From assembly GCA_016713425.1 (NCBI GenBank), contig JADJPE010000005.1:6174501-6238500 (forward strand): 64,000 bases of DNA, given 5' to 3'. The translations under genes were made by a program, and so were the position numbers. The DNA is from Deltaproteobacteria bacterium. Its GTDB lineage: Bacteria; Myxococcota; Kuafuiibacteriia; Kuafuiibacteriales; Kuafuiibacteriaceae. The notes beneath the pieces are model-generated. The model was not told where the DNA came from, searched no databases, and saw nothing but the letters and a program-made list of their open reading frames with translations. Shown here in pieces: positions 34,905 through 42,533 of the stretch (position 1 is the stretch's first letter; the number at the start of each line of letters is the position of its first letter).

Positions 34905-35642
34905 ATGCGCCTGGCATGCGCGTTGCCTCTACGTAGGGTCATGAGTACGGCAGCCTTCGCCGCCTCGCTCCGTTCCTCTGTTCATTGTTCCTCTGTTCAT
35001 CGTTCGCGACCGAAGTTCCTGGCCGTGGTGGTCGCCACAGCAAGTTTGCTTCCCTTGCTCTCCGCGTGCCGAACGCCTTCGCCTTCGTCGGCGGCATCGA
35101 CCACGAAAGAAGCATCGACAAGAGCTGCGCCACCGCTCGCCGGCCCCCAAAGCACCCAAAGCGCCGAGAACGTCCGCCCGGCCGAGCCGCAGGAAGATGT
35201 CCGGTCGACACCACCACCCACCACGCAAAGGAGCGTGCATGAAACACGCTCACTCGCGGAGCCCACATATCTTCCGCCCAACGCGCGCGCTATCCTCGCC
35301 GAACAGATGCAACGTCACGGCGACGAGATGAGTGAGCTCTTGTGGGCCGTCGTGTTCTTAGATCATGAAGCCGTCCTTGAACTGGCCGACGCGATGGACC
35401 GCGAGCCGCGTCTTGCCCGACCGCTGTCCGAGGACGCAACGGAGCTCAACATTCGCCTTCCCCCGGTCTTCTTTGTGCTCCAGGACGAGCTGTTCCGACA
35501 CACCCAGGCCCTCGCCGCGGCGGCCCAAAGACACGATGACTCGGCCATCGCGGGGGCCTATGCCGATCTCGCTCGGACGTGCGTGCTCTGCCACGGCGTC
35601 TACTTGAATCCAGAACAGCCAGTCATTATTGATCAACCATGA
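34905..35642 (+). CDS. c-type cytochrome lipoprotein
   Basis: A 245-residue exported protein. An N-terminal basic region and a hydrophobic segment (FLAVVVATASLLPLLSAC) ending in lipobox LSAC predict a lipoprotein, followed by a Ser/Thr/Pro-rich spacer to about residue 120. The C-terminal helical domain ends with a single heme motif CVLCH near the C-terminus (TCVLCHGVYL), the position seen in cytochrome c'-type four-helix proteins. The start at ATG 34905 follows AGAGGGAAGG. The coding region includes a short TTCCTCTGTTCAT repeat near 34975-35000. Its ATGA overlap links it to the CBS protein. Confidence 0.75.
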   Translation: MRLACALPLRRVMSTAAFAASLRSSVHCSSVHRSRPKFLAVVVATASLLPLLSACRTPSPSSAASTTKEASTRAAPPLAGPQSTQSAENVRPAEPQEDVRSTPPPTTQRSVHETRSLAEPTYLPPNARAILAEQMQRHGDEMSELLWAVVFLDHEAVLELADAMDREPRLARPLSEDATELNIRLPPVFFVLQDELFRHTQALAAAAQRHDDSAIAGAYADLARTCVLCHGVYLNPEQPVIIDQP

Positions 35643-36067
35643 GCACGCTAAGAGTTCGCGATCTGATGACTTCACGCGTCGAGTCCTTGGCGCCTGAAGA
35701 GGATCTCGATCTCGCGGACATGATCATGCGGCTCGAGAAGTTCCGCCATCTCCCGGTGGTCGTCGATGGGCGACTCGTCGGGATCTTGAGCCAGCGCGAT
35801 GTGCTCGCCGCCCAAGCCAGCACACTCAAGACTCGGTCACGTGAGGAACAACGGCTGAGCAATCTCCACATTCGCGTGGAAGACGCCATGACGCGGAACC
35901 CCGTCACGATTCGCTCGGATGCAACCGCACTCGAGTGCGCAGAGATACTGCGAGAGCAGCGGATAGGCTGCCTCCCGGTCGTCGACGACGAGAAAGTCGT
36001 CGGCATCATCACCGAGACGGACTTCTTGAAGTTCGCCATCAAAAACCTGTCGGATATGGCGACATAG
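35639..36067 (+). CDS. CBS-pair domain protein
   Basis: A 142-residue protein made of two CBS repeats: VRDLMTSRVESLAPEEDL with FRHLPVVVDGRLVGILSQRD, then VEDAMTRNPVTIRSDAT with GCLPVVDDEKVVGIITETD. CBS pairs bind adenine nucleotides and sense energy state. The start overlaps the cytochrome stop (ATGA). The next gene, a Usp, follows by 7 bp, so the three form one operon. Confidence 0.93.
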   Translation: MSTLRVRDLMTSRVESLAPEEDLDLADMIMRLEKFRHLPVVVDGRLVGILSQRDVLAAQASTLKTRSREEQRLSNLHIRVEDAMTRNPVTIRSDATALECAEILREQRIGCLPVVDDEKVVGIITETDFLKFAIKNLSDMAT

Positions 36068-36074
36068 GAAGGCC

Positions 36075-36542
36075 ATGAAGTTTCGTCGATTTCTCGTCCC
36101 TTTGGATTTCTCTGAGTGCTCTCGAAACGCGCTCGGTTATGCGATCAATCTTGCGCGGCACCTCGAAGGCTCGGTCGAAGCACTCCACGTCTGGCACACC
36201 CCGTACTTCGTTCAACCCGATATGGTGCTCAGCCTCCCCCACCGCCCCCCGGTGTCGATTCGCGATTGGGTCGAGAGCCGAGCCCTTGAAGAGATGGAAA
36301 GCATCATCCAACGCTGCCCTTCATCCGAAGTCCGCGTGACCCTCCGTCTGGAAGAAGGCGAGCCTGAACCCGAGATCGTGCGACGCGCGCTCCAAGTGGC
36401 CGATGCCATCGTGATGGGCACAGAGCGGCGATCGGGCATCCAGCGAACTTTGCTCGGCAGTTCGACGGAGAAAGTCGTCCGGACATCGGCCGTTCCCGTT
36501 CTCGTGGTACCCTACGACCCGATCGGCGAACAACCACACTAA
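36075..36542 (+). CDS. Universal stress protein (UspA family)
   Basis: A 155-residue Usp: RRFLVPLDFSECSRNAL at the start, and MGTERRSGIQRTLLGSSTEK as the nucleotide-site loop (G-2x-G-9x-G-S with variations), then VLVVPYD. Last gene of the cytochrome-CBS-Usp operon. A strong hairpin follows at 36610-36654. Confidence 0.92.
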   Translation: MKFRRFLVPLDFSECSRNALGYAINLARHLEGSVEALHVWHTPYFVQPDMVLSLPHRPPVSIRDWVESRALEEMESIIQRCPSSEVRVTLRLEEGEPEPEIVRRALQVADAIVMGTERRSGIQRTLLGSSTEKVVRTSAVPVLVVPYDPIGEQPH

Positions 36543-36609
36543 GCGGAACGAACAAGGCTCGGGACCACACCGACTCAAGCTAGAGCTAGACAAGACCGAC
36601 CGACCAACC

Positions 36610-36654
36610 AGCGAAGGGCCGCGCACAGGGGAGGCACCTGGCGCGGCCCTCGCT
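36610..36654. terminator. Long hairpin between convergent operons, possible terminator
   Basis: Arms AGCGAAGGGCCGCGC and GCGCGGCCCTCGCT pair over 14 bp with one bulged A, and an inner CAGG/CCTG extends the stem. The 307-bp gap 36543-36849 separates convergent Usp and CBS operons and contains no gene. No T-run follows on either strand, so it is not a textbook intrinsic terminator; it could be a bidirectional barrier or a processed RNA end. Confidence 0.5.
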
Positions 36655-36849
36655 CAAACCACAGAGAGAAGGAAGGAACTCGGACTCGCTACTATCCCAC
36701 CGCTGCAGCCCACCCGGACTGCCACCGGCGACTCTGGTCAGACCCAAAGCGAAACCTCTGAAAAAGCCGTGCCAGGCCCCGGTGGGTCCTTAATCTCGCC
36801 GCGAGCCGGTCTTCACTGGCGAACAAGGTAACAGCACGGCCGGAGCATG

Positions 36850-37305
36850 TTACTCCGCAGCTACAACACGACGCGTCTGCGCAACATCTGGCACCAAAAA
36901 GCCTTCACTCCGCGCCATCCACCGCAAGACATCGAGGGCTGACACCAGCCCGACAATCCGCCCGTCGCCGTCGACGACCGTGATTCGATGAAACCCCTCA
37001 TAAGCCATCAGAGCAGCCGCCTGCGACAGCGTCGCAGACTCCGGGAGCGCAAAGTTCAGCGGTGTCATGATGGCCCCGACCGTGACCTCCTTGAGCCCGT
37101 CGGGTGTCGCCTGCGCACAGCGCAGAAGGTCGGTCTTGGAAATGACCCCGAGCCCGCGGCCTTCGCCATCGACGACGGGGGCACCGCTGATCCCACGCTC
37201 GAGAAACAGACGTGCAGCCTCGTCGGCCTTGGCGTCGTGAGGCACCGTGAGGACGCGCGCGGTCATCACCTCTTGAAGGCTCATGCGAAGTGCAAGACAT
37301 GGCAT
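36850..37305 (-). CDS. CBS-pair domain protein
   Basis: A 151-residue CBS pair: LQEVMTARVLTVPHDAK with GISGAPVVDGEGRGLGVISK, then VGAIMTPLNFALPESATL with FHRITVVDGDGRIVGLVSALD. ATG 37305 follows GGAAGGGGG by about 8 nt; ATG 37284 is an alternative. Last gene of a minus-strand operon: kinase-like, CysC-like, Usp, CBS. Confidence 0.92.
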   Translation of the reverse strand: MPCLALRMSLQEVMTARVLTVPHDAKADEAARLFLERGISGAPVVDGEGRGLGVISKTDLLRCAQATPDGLKEVTVGAIMTPLNFALPESATLSQAAALMAYEGFHRITVVDGDGRIVGLVSALDVLRWMARSEGFLVPDVAQTRRVVAAE

Positions 37306-37306
37306 G

Positions 37307-37789
37307 TCATCGACCCCCTTCCTGGCGCGGACGAACGGACATCGGCACGCTCAACACCGGGCAATGGGCCAGGCGCACCACGCGCTCTGCCACGCTCCCG
37401 ATCAATACATGCTGAAGGCCCGTGCGCCCATGCGTGCCCATCACGATGAGCCCGTACTCGCCTTCGTGCGCAGCTTTCACGATCGTCTCCGCGGGGTGCC
37501 CACATTCGACGCGCCCTTGAACTTCAACCCCGCGGGTATCGAGTGACGCGCGAAACGCCTCCATGTCGTTCTTCCATGCCGCTTCGGCGCCGTAGTCGCT
37601 CGCATAGGCCATGGACGAAGCCACCGCGCCGCTCATCTCGGGAATGACATACGCCTCAGGCGTCCAGACATAGAGCAGGTCGACCGCAGCTTCGTAGCGC
37701 CGACCGATCTCGAGCGCATACTCGACGGCTTTTCTCGATCCCTCGGAGAAGTCGATCGGAGCTAGGATCCGAACAATCTTCATGCTCAT
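37307..37789 (-). CDS. Universal stress protein (UspA family)
   Basis: A 160-residue Usp: KIVRILAPIDFSEGSRKAV, GHPAETIVKAAHEGEYGLIV, and the classic nucleotide loop MGTHGRTGLQHVLIGSVAE. ATG 37789 is preferred because GAGG lies about 5 nt upstream; a GTG at 37795 and an ATG at 37783 are also in frame. It begins 15 nt after the CysC-like gene and ends just before the CBS gene. Confidence 0.92.
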   Translation of the reverse strand: MSMKIVRILAPIDFSEGSRKAVEYALEIGRRYEAAVDLLYVWTPEAYVIPEMSGAVASSMAYASDYGAEAAWKNDMEAFRASLDTRGVEVQGRVECGHPAETIVKAAHEGEYGLIVMGTHGRTGLQHVLIGSVAERVVRLAHCPVLSVPMSVRPRQEGGR

Positions 37790-37804
37790 GGACACCTCAT
37801 CTCT

Positions 37805-38398
37805 TTATCCATCGTCGCCCGCGACACCTAGAGATTCCAAGTATCGCATCACCCGATCGGCCGATTCTTCCGCGCTGCACGCATCGGTATCGAGGGTCAG
37901 TTCCGGTGCACGCGGTACTTCATAAGGGACCCCTTCCCCAGGCAGCGTCGAGATCACACCTTCCTTCGCCTTCCGATAAAGGCCCTTGGCGTCCCGCGCG
38001 CACAGCGTCTTTCTCTCGCAAGTGAGCCAGACTTCGACGAATCGCGGCACCCGCACACGCACATTCTCGCGATACACGCGCTTCGATGCAGTCGCACTCA
38101 CCAGGACCGAGGCTCCGCCTTCGACGGCACGCACCGCCACGTGCCCAAGCGCGTAATAGAACTGATCTCGTTCTCTTTCTGAGAACGTCGGCGTCGGCGT
38201 CATGACTGTTCGCATGTCATCGCTGTCCAGCCACAGAACCGGTACATCACGCGCGCGAAGCCGACGAACAATGAGTGACCCCACCGTCGTCTTGCCCGCC
38301 GACGGGAGTCCAGTCAGCCAGACGACGACCGGTCTTCGCCTCAGATCGTCCACAAGGCATCCACACGCTGAGGTTCGAACGGCACGCCGCTCAACCAT
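37805..38398 (-). CDS. Adenylylsulfate kinase-like protein (CysC family)
   Basis: A P-loop kinase of about 197 residues: Walker A in WLTGLPSAGKTTVG, the DSD motif in LWLDSDDMRTVMT, FVEVWLTCERKTLCARDAKGLYRKAKEG, and a C-terminal LDTD. The closest known family is APS kinase. The APS-binding region, usually FS(K/E)EDR(D/E)xNIRRIG, reads FSERERDQFYYALG here, so the arginines expected to contact substrate are replaced. No other sulfate-assimilation gene is nearby. It may phosphorylate something else. ATG 38398 overlaps the upstream gene by 58 bp; GTG 38353 would reduce this to 13 bp and is equally plausible. Confidence 0.75.
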   Translation of the reverse strand: MVERRAVRTSACGCLVDDLRRRPVVVWLTGLPSAGKTTVGSLIVRRLRARDVPVLWLDSDDMRTVMTPTPTFSERERDQFYYALGHVAVRAVEGGASVLVSATASKRVYRENVRVRVPRFVEVWLTCERKTLCARDAKGLYRKAKEGVISTLPGEGVPYEVPRAPELTLDTDACSAEESADRVMRYLESLGVAGDDG

Positions 38399-39417
38399 CG
38401 TTCCGCCAGCGTAAGCAAACGATCTCGTACCGTGTCGCTCGTCTCGGGATACCAAAGCTTGCTCGCCAGAACCAACAAGCGCCACGCGAAAAAGGGCGCG
38501 ACGACCGAAGCGAGGGCTTCGTCCTTGCGCGCATCCAAATAGGTGAGCCAGAACCGGTCCCACAATTCGCGAAGCGCACCCGACCACGCGTCGCGCGCCA
38601 AGAGGGCGAAGAAGATGAAGTTCACCGACAGGCAAGTCACGTCATCGGCGGGGTCGCCGATGCAGCCGCGGCTGCAGTCGAGCAGCGAGAGTCCGTCTTG
38701 CTCGTCGAACAAGATGTTGAACGGATGAAAGTCGCCATGAATACGGCTCGCGCGCCCCTGAGCCTGACGGTCCGAGCGCAGCTTCCATCGCCATTCGACG
38801 GCCGCATGCTCGATCGCCTCGAGGCGGCCTGGTGGCGCAACATGATCGTCCGCTTCATAACCGTCGACGACGCCAAATAGACCCTCGCCGCTCCCAACGG
38901 TGTCTCGAATCGACCGAACATACGCGACGTGCGCATCGAGCCGCTCTGAATGAAGCGCCGCGAGATAGGTCGCCAGGATGTCGACGCGCCCGAGATCCAA
39001 GGCCGTTGCCGAGTCCCGGCGTGCGATCTTGCGCAGCATCTCGGCATACAAGGTCCCGCGCGCAAACGTCGTCACGAGACAAGGCTCGCCTCTCGGCATC
39101 GGCTCGAATGTCCCCTTGGACGTCAGGACGCCGACATCGAGCGGTCGGACGTGAGCTGGGATCTCGCTCGAACGTTCGAAGGCCAAGAGAGTCGACGCGA
39201 CCCGATCAGAGTGGCGATCGTGCCCAAACGCATCCGGACGCTGCGTATGCACGACGAAGCGCCCGCTCTGACGTCCTACGACATACTCGACGCACACCGG
39301 GTCGCCGTAGCCAAAGCTCTTCTTGAGCTGATCGCCGCCGCGCCCCAACACAGCGACCCGAGTCACGCGGGCATCAGCGCCCGCGCGCCGTCGGACGTAC
39401 CGCGCAAGATCCGTCAT
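38341..39417 (-). CDS. Aminoglycoside phosphotransferase-fold kinase-like protein
   Basis: A 358-residue protein with the APH/choline-kinase motifs RIHGDFHPFNILFDEQ (catalytic HGDxHxxN) and LLDCSRGCIGDPADDV (metal-binding Asp). The substrate is unknown; members of this fold phosphorylate many small molecules, and an antibiotic-resistance role is not implied. The next gene is a CysC-like kinase, a pairing also seen in bacterial stress operons. The frame stays open upstream across a hexamer repeat to 39972, but the conserved part begins at MTDLARYVRRRAG, so ATG 39417 is chosen. Confidence 0.8.
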   Translation of the reverse strand: MTDLARYVRRRAGADARVTRVAVLGRGGDQLKKSFGYGDPVCVEYVVGRQSGRFVVHTQRPDAFGHDRHSDRVASTLLAFERSSEIPAHVRPLDVGVLTSKGTFEPMPRGEPCLVTTFARGTLYAEMLRKIARRDSATALDLGRVDILATYLAALHSERLDAHVAYVRSIRDTVGSGEGLFGVVDGYEADDHVAPPGRLEAIEHAAVEWRWKLRSDRQAQGRASRIHGDFHPFNILFDEQDGLSLLDCSRGCIGDPADDVTCLSVNFIFFALLARDAWSGALRELWDRFWLTYLDARKDEALASVVAPFFAWRLLVLASKLWYPETSDTVRDRLLTLAERWLSGVPFEPQRVDALWTI

Positions 39418-39456
39418 CCGCCAAAGTCCAAGTGAACCCGCACCCGCGTCCACATC

Positions 39457-39618
39457 AGCCCCAACCTCAACCTCAACCTCAACCTCAACCTCAACCTCAG
39501 CCCCAACCTCCGCCTCAACCTCCGCCTCAACCTCAGCCTCAGCCCCAGCCTCAGCCCCAGCCTCAGCCCCAGCCCCAGCCTCAGCCCCAGCCTCAGCCCC
39601 AGCCTCAACCTCAGCGCC
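39457..39618. repeat. Long degenerate hexamer array (CTCAAC/CTCAGC) upstream of the kinase-like gene
   Basis: About 27 tandem hexamers, beginning as CCTCAA repeats and drifting into CCTCAGCCC and CCTCCGCCT forms. It lies in the 531-bp divergent gap 39418-39948, between the minus-strand start at 39417 and a sigma-54-like promoter at 39722-39737, so it would be in the 5' leader. The rest of the gap holds no recognised gene. Confidence 0.88.
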
Positions 39619-39721
39619 CGCTGCGGCCCCAGCCCCATGCCCGGCGCTGCGGAGGTCGACCCCCAGGCCGATGCCGACTTCGCCGGCCGCGATCGAAATC
39701 ACCATGGCAAGCACGGGTCGG

Positions 39722-39737
39722 TGCATCCGGTGTGCCA
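39722..39737 (-). promoter_or_regulatory. Sigma-54-type promoter upstream of the APH/CysC/Usp/CBS operon
   Basis: The minus strand reads TGGCACACCGGATGCA, matching TGGCAC-N5-TTGCA with one mismatch and correct GG/GC spacing (10 nt between). It points toward the operon starting at 39417, leaving a leader of nearly 300 nt that contains the hexamer array. NtrC-type activators are encoded in the same island. Assigned by eye, not tested. Confidence 0.6.
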
Positions 39738-39948
39738 GAGAGCACACCCAATACGCAGGCCTCACGCAGTCACGCACACGTAACGACCTTCGCCGTCCGC
39801 CCTGGCGCCCGACACCGGCGCTCCGAGGGCGCATCCGGTGCCCGTAACAGCCTGGCGAGCTGGGGGTTACGAACAGGGAACAGACGCATCCGAAACGTGA
39901 GATGAGTTCCTGGCCGGTACGAAATGTGCAGCCGCGCCCGCAGACTCG

Positions 39949-40440
39949 ATGCAATGGCTGGAGCAACCCCAACGCGACATGCAGCTCCTACTCGCGACGG
40001 CCGACGCCGTAGTGGGTCTGTGGCCGGCCATGTCGCGACCGACCGAGCAGACCCCGCGCTGGATTCGAGACATCACATCCATCTTCGCGGTGCTCATCGA
40101 ACGCCAGGCGGATCACTTTGCACTTGAAGAGCACGCGCTCCTCGTCGAGCTCACCGAACGCGCGCACCCAGATCCGAATCCTACGCTCGAGCGCTTCCGA
40201 GCCAAGCACTCAACCCTTCACGCGGCAACGCGCGAGGCGCGCCAGATGCTCCGCGAGCTCGGTCCAAGAGACCCGATCAGCGCCAAAACTCAGATGCTTG
40301 CCCTGCTCGCCCGGCTCCGCCGGCACGAGCACGAAGAGCCGCTGCTACTGAAGCGACTGCTTGATGCGCCCGAACACTTCCCCGCCTTTGCGGACGGGGC
40401 CATGACGTCATCGATTCGGCACCGATCTGAAGCGCCATGA
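39949..40440 (+). CDS. Hemerythrin-like (HHE) domain protein
   Basis: A 163-residue helical protein with spaced His/Glu pairs consistent with a hemerythrin-type di-iron site: ADHFALEEHALLVEL, AKHSTLHAATREA and RRHEHEEPLLLKRLL. Such proteins bind oxygen or sense redox and iron. The ATG at 39949 has no clear Shine-Dalgarno. A weak sigma-54-like match (CGGTACGAAATGTGCA, 39915-39930) lies just upstream. It is divergent from the kinase-like operon and converges on the small coiled-coil gene. Confidence 0.7.
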   Translation: MQWLEQPQRDMQLLLATADAVVGLWPAMSRPTEQTPRWIRDITSIFAVLIERQADHFALEEHALLVELTERAHPDPNPTLERFRAKHSTLHAATREARQMLRELGPRDPISAKTQMLALLARLRRHEHEEPLLLKRLLDAPEHFPAFADGAMTSSIRHRSEAP

Positions 40441-40473
40441 GCCGCGTCCGAGCGCAGCCTCGGCGCCACCCGA

Positions 40474-40731
40474 CTAGCGACGGAGCTTGCTGTAGCCTTC
40501 CCGAATCTCGGCCACCAGCCCCTTCGCGCTCGTAAAGAGGCTGTCGGCGAACTCGGCCGTCTCACTTTCGATCGCCTTCAACTTCACTTCGACTTCAGGC
40601 CACGAAGCCTCGATGCGAGACCAGGCATCCTTGGCCTCGGCCTTTCCGAGATGGGCCTGAACTCGAAGCTGATCACGCAAACGCTTGAGGTCCTCGATCT
40701 CTTTCTTCAGCTCATCTTTCATGTTGTTCAT
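40474..40731 (-). CDS. Small coiled-coil protein
   Basis: An 85-residue protein not assigned to a named family. MKDELKKEIEDLKRLRDQL and GKAEAKDAWSRIEASWPEVE form a continuous charged helix with heptad-like spacing, followed by a short C-terminal segment. Similar short proteins accompany stress genes in many proteobacteria. ATG 40731 is chosen because AAGGAG lies 8 nt upstream; an ATG at 40722 with GGAGG is a second option. Its leader contains an octamer repeat. Confidence 0.65.
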   Translation of the reverse strand: MNNMKDELKKEIEDLKRLRDQLRVQAHLGKAEAKDAWSRIEASWPEVEVKLKAIESETAEFADSLFTSAKGLVAEIREGYSKLRR

Positions 40732-40823
40732 CCTCCACACTCCTTCACGGGACACTACACGCCCTACGCGAGCTTTCTTCCTGCGTCCTCTGACTCATAC
40801 TCCTCCCGCGCGCTCAGCCCCAC

Positions 40824-40863
40824 CATGACATCAGGACATCATGGCATCATGACATCATGACAT
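40824..40863. repeat. CATGACAT octamer repeat, five copies
   Basis: Five tandem near-perfect copies of an 8-bp unit in the divergent gap between the coiled-coil gene and the histidine kinase. The unit is close to self-complementary (ATGTCATG on the other strand), so it could bind a regulator or form small hairpins. Confidence 0.75.
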
Positions 40864-40960
40864 CGGCCCGTCCCCGCACTGCGGATGGATCACTCGGACT
40901 ATCCGCCCCGGGCCATGCGCCAGGTAACATCGGGAGACTGAAACAACACGTGAATCGGCT

Positions 40961-40976
40961 CGGCACGGAGAATGCT
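40961..40976 (+). promoter_or_regulatory. Sigma-54-like promoter before the histidine kinase
   Basis: CGGCACGGAGAATGCT keeps the GG-N10-GC core of sigma-54 promoters, with mismatches in the first T and in the TTGC. Transcription would begin at about 40986, almost at the GTG start (40989), so either the mRNA is nearly leaderless or the true start codon is downstream. Confidence 0.4.
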
Positions 40977-40988
40977 TGACCTGAAAAC

Positions 40989-42533
40989 GTGGCAGATCCG
41001 CAACGTACCGATCTGCAGCGCTACTTCGAGACCGCAAAGACCTTCTTCCTTGAGCTCGACCTCGAAGGCACCGTCATCTGGCTCAACGACTACGGATCAA
41101 GCCTACTTGGCTACCCTCGCGGCGCGCTCGCGGGAAAGAATTGGTTCGACGCGTGTTTACCACCCCGTCTCCGTCCCGAGATCCGCGCATCCTTTCAGGC
41201 CCTCATTCATCGGGCGCCGGCCACGCCCATCCGATATGAGACGCCGCTTCTCACGCGCGAAGGCGATGAGCGTATCCTATCCTGGCATCAGACGCCCCTC
41301 CACAATCACGCCGGAGACACTGTCGGGAGCCTGATCTCGGGACTCGATGTGACCGAGCAGCGCGCAGCCGAGCGCGCGCTCCAGCGGACGGTCCGAGAAC
41401 TCGCGGATCACAAAGCCGCACTCGACGCCTCAGCCATTGTGGCCACGACGGACGCGACCGGACGCATGACGTACGTAAACGATCGGTTCTGCGAAATCTC
41501 CAAGTTCACCCGGGAAGAGCTCCTTGGGCGCGACCATCGCATCATCAACAGCGGCTATCACCCGAAGTCGTTCATGGCCGATCTTTGGTCAACAATCCGG
41601 AGCGGAGAAGTTTGGCGCGGCGACATCTGCAACCGGGCCAAAGATGGAAGACTCTACTGGGTCTCAACGACCATCATGCCCTTCCTCGACGAGTCCTCCG
41701 AGCCGCAGCAATTCATGGCCATCCGCTTTGAAATCACGCAGCGCAAGCTCGCCGAGGAAGCCCTCGAGCGGACAGTGCTCGAGCTCAAGGATGCCAACAA
41801 GCGCATACGAGAGGAGCAGGCGAAGCTGATCCAAGCCGAGAAGCTCTCGTCGATCGGACTCCTCGCGTCGGGCGTGGCCCACGAGGTCAACAACCCGCTT
41901 TCCGGGGTGATGGCCTGCGTCAAGGCGCTCGCGGATGAATCCATCCCGCTGTCGAGACGCCCGGAATACTTTCGCACGGCCCGCGACGGTCTCGAACGCA
42001 TCCAGCAGATCGTGCGTAGCCTACTCGACTACGCGCGCCAGCGCGCCCCCGCGCCGTCAGAGGTCGACGTCTCCGACGTCATTAGCGACTCGCTTAGACT
42101 CATTGCACCCGCGCTACGTAAACGTCGACTCGAGATTCGAGCGGCCGTCGACCACGTCACGCTGTATGCCGACCGCTCTCAACTCATGCAGGGCATCATC
42201 AATTTGCTCATGAACGCCGTGCAGGCATCTTCACCCGGAGGCGAGATCGGACTCGCGACGGAGATCGAGGCCCATCGCGTCGGCATATCCATCGTCGACC
42301 GCGGGCCGGGCATGCCAGAGGACGTATTGCGACGCGCTTGTGACCCTTTCTTCACGACCAAGAGTGAAGGCGAAGGGACCGGTCTTGGCCTTGCCGTCAC
42401 GCTCAGCATCGCGCGCAGCCACGGTGGCGACCTCGACATCGAAAGTACGGTCGGAAAAGGAACGGCCGTAACCTTGTGGCTGCCCAAGACCCAGGAGGAT
42501 CAGGATCATGCTCGATATTCTGCTCGTGGATGA
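40989..42533 (+). CDS. PAS-domain sensor histidine kinase
   Basis: A 514-residue soluble kinase with two PAS domains (about 8-125 and 135-255; second contains WRGDICNRAKDGRLYWV), a coiled linker, the dimerisation/phosphoacceptor helix (SGVAHEVNNPLSGVM) and an ATPase domain (NLLMNAVQAS, VDRGPGMPEDV, GEGTGLGLAV). No transmembrane segment, so it senses a cytoplasmic signal. It overlaps the NtrC-type regulator by 26 bp, forming a cognate pair. Start is GTG 40989 without a good ribosome binding site. Confidence 0.92.
   Translation: MADPQRTDLQRYFETAKTFFLELDLEGTVIWLNDYGSSLLGYPRGALAGKNWFDACLPPRLRPEIRASFQALIHRAPATPIRYETPLLTREGDERILSWHQTPLHNHAGDTVGSLISGLDVTEQRAAERALQRTVRELADHKAALDASAIVATTDATGRMTYVNDRFCEISKFTREELLGRDHRIINSGYHPKSFMADLWSTIRSGEVWRGDICNRAKDGRLYWVSTTIMPFLDESSEPQQFMAIRFEITQRKLAEEALERTVLELKDANKRIREEQAKLIQAEKLSSIGLLASGVAHEVNNPLSGVMACVKALADESIPLSRRPEYFRTARDGLERIQQIVRSLLDYARQRAPAPSEVDVSDVISDSLRLIAPALRKRRLEIRAAVDHVTLYADRSQLMQGIINLLMNAVQASSPGGEIGLATEIEAHRVGISIVDRGPGMPEDVLRRACDPFFTTKSEGEGTGLGLAVTLSIARSHGGDLDIESTVGKGTAVTLWLPKTQEDQDHARYSARG

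Noticed and set aside
39457..39618. CRISPR or regulatory iteron array
   Set aside because: Hexamers drift gradually and have no spacers; typical slippage microsatellite.
39418..39972. N-terminal extension of the APH-like protein through the hexamer array
   Set aside because: The extension would be Glu-Val-Ala-Gly repeat; conserved sequence begins at 39417 and a promoter-like site lies inside the extension.
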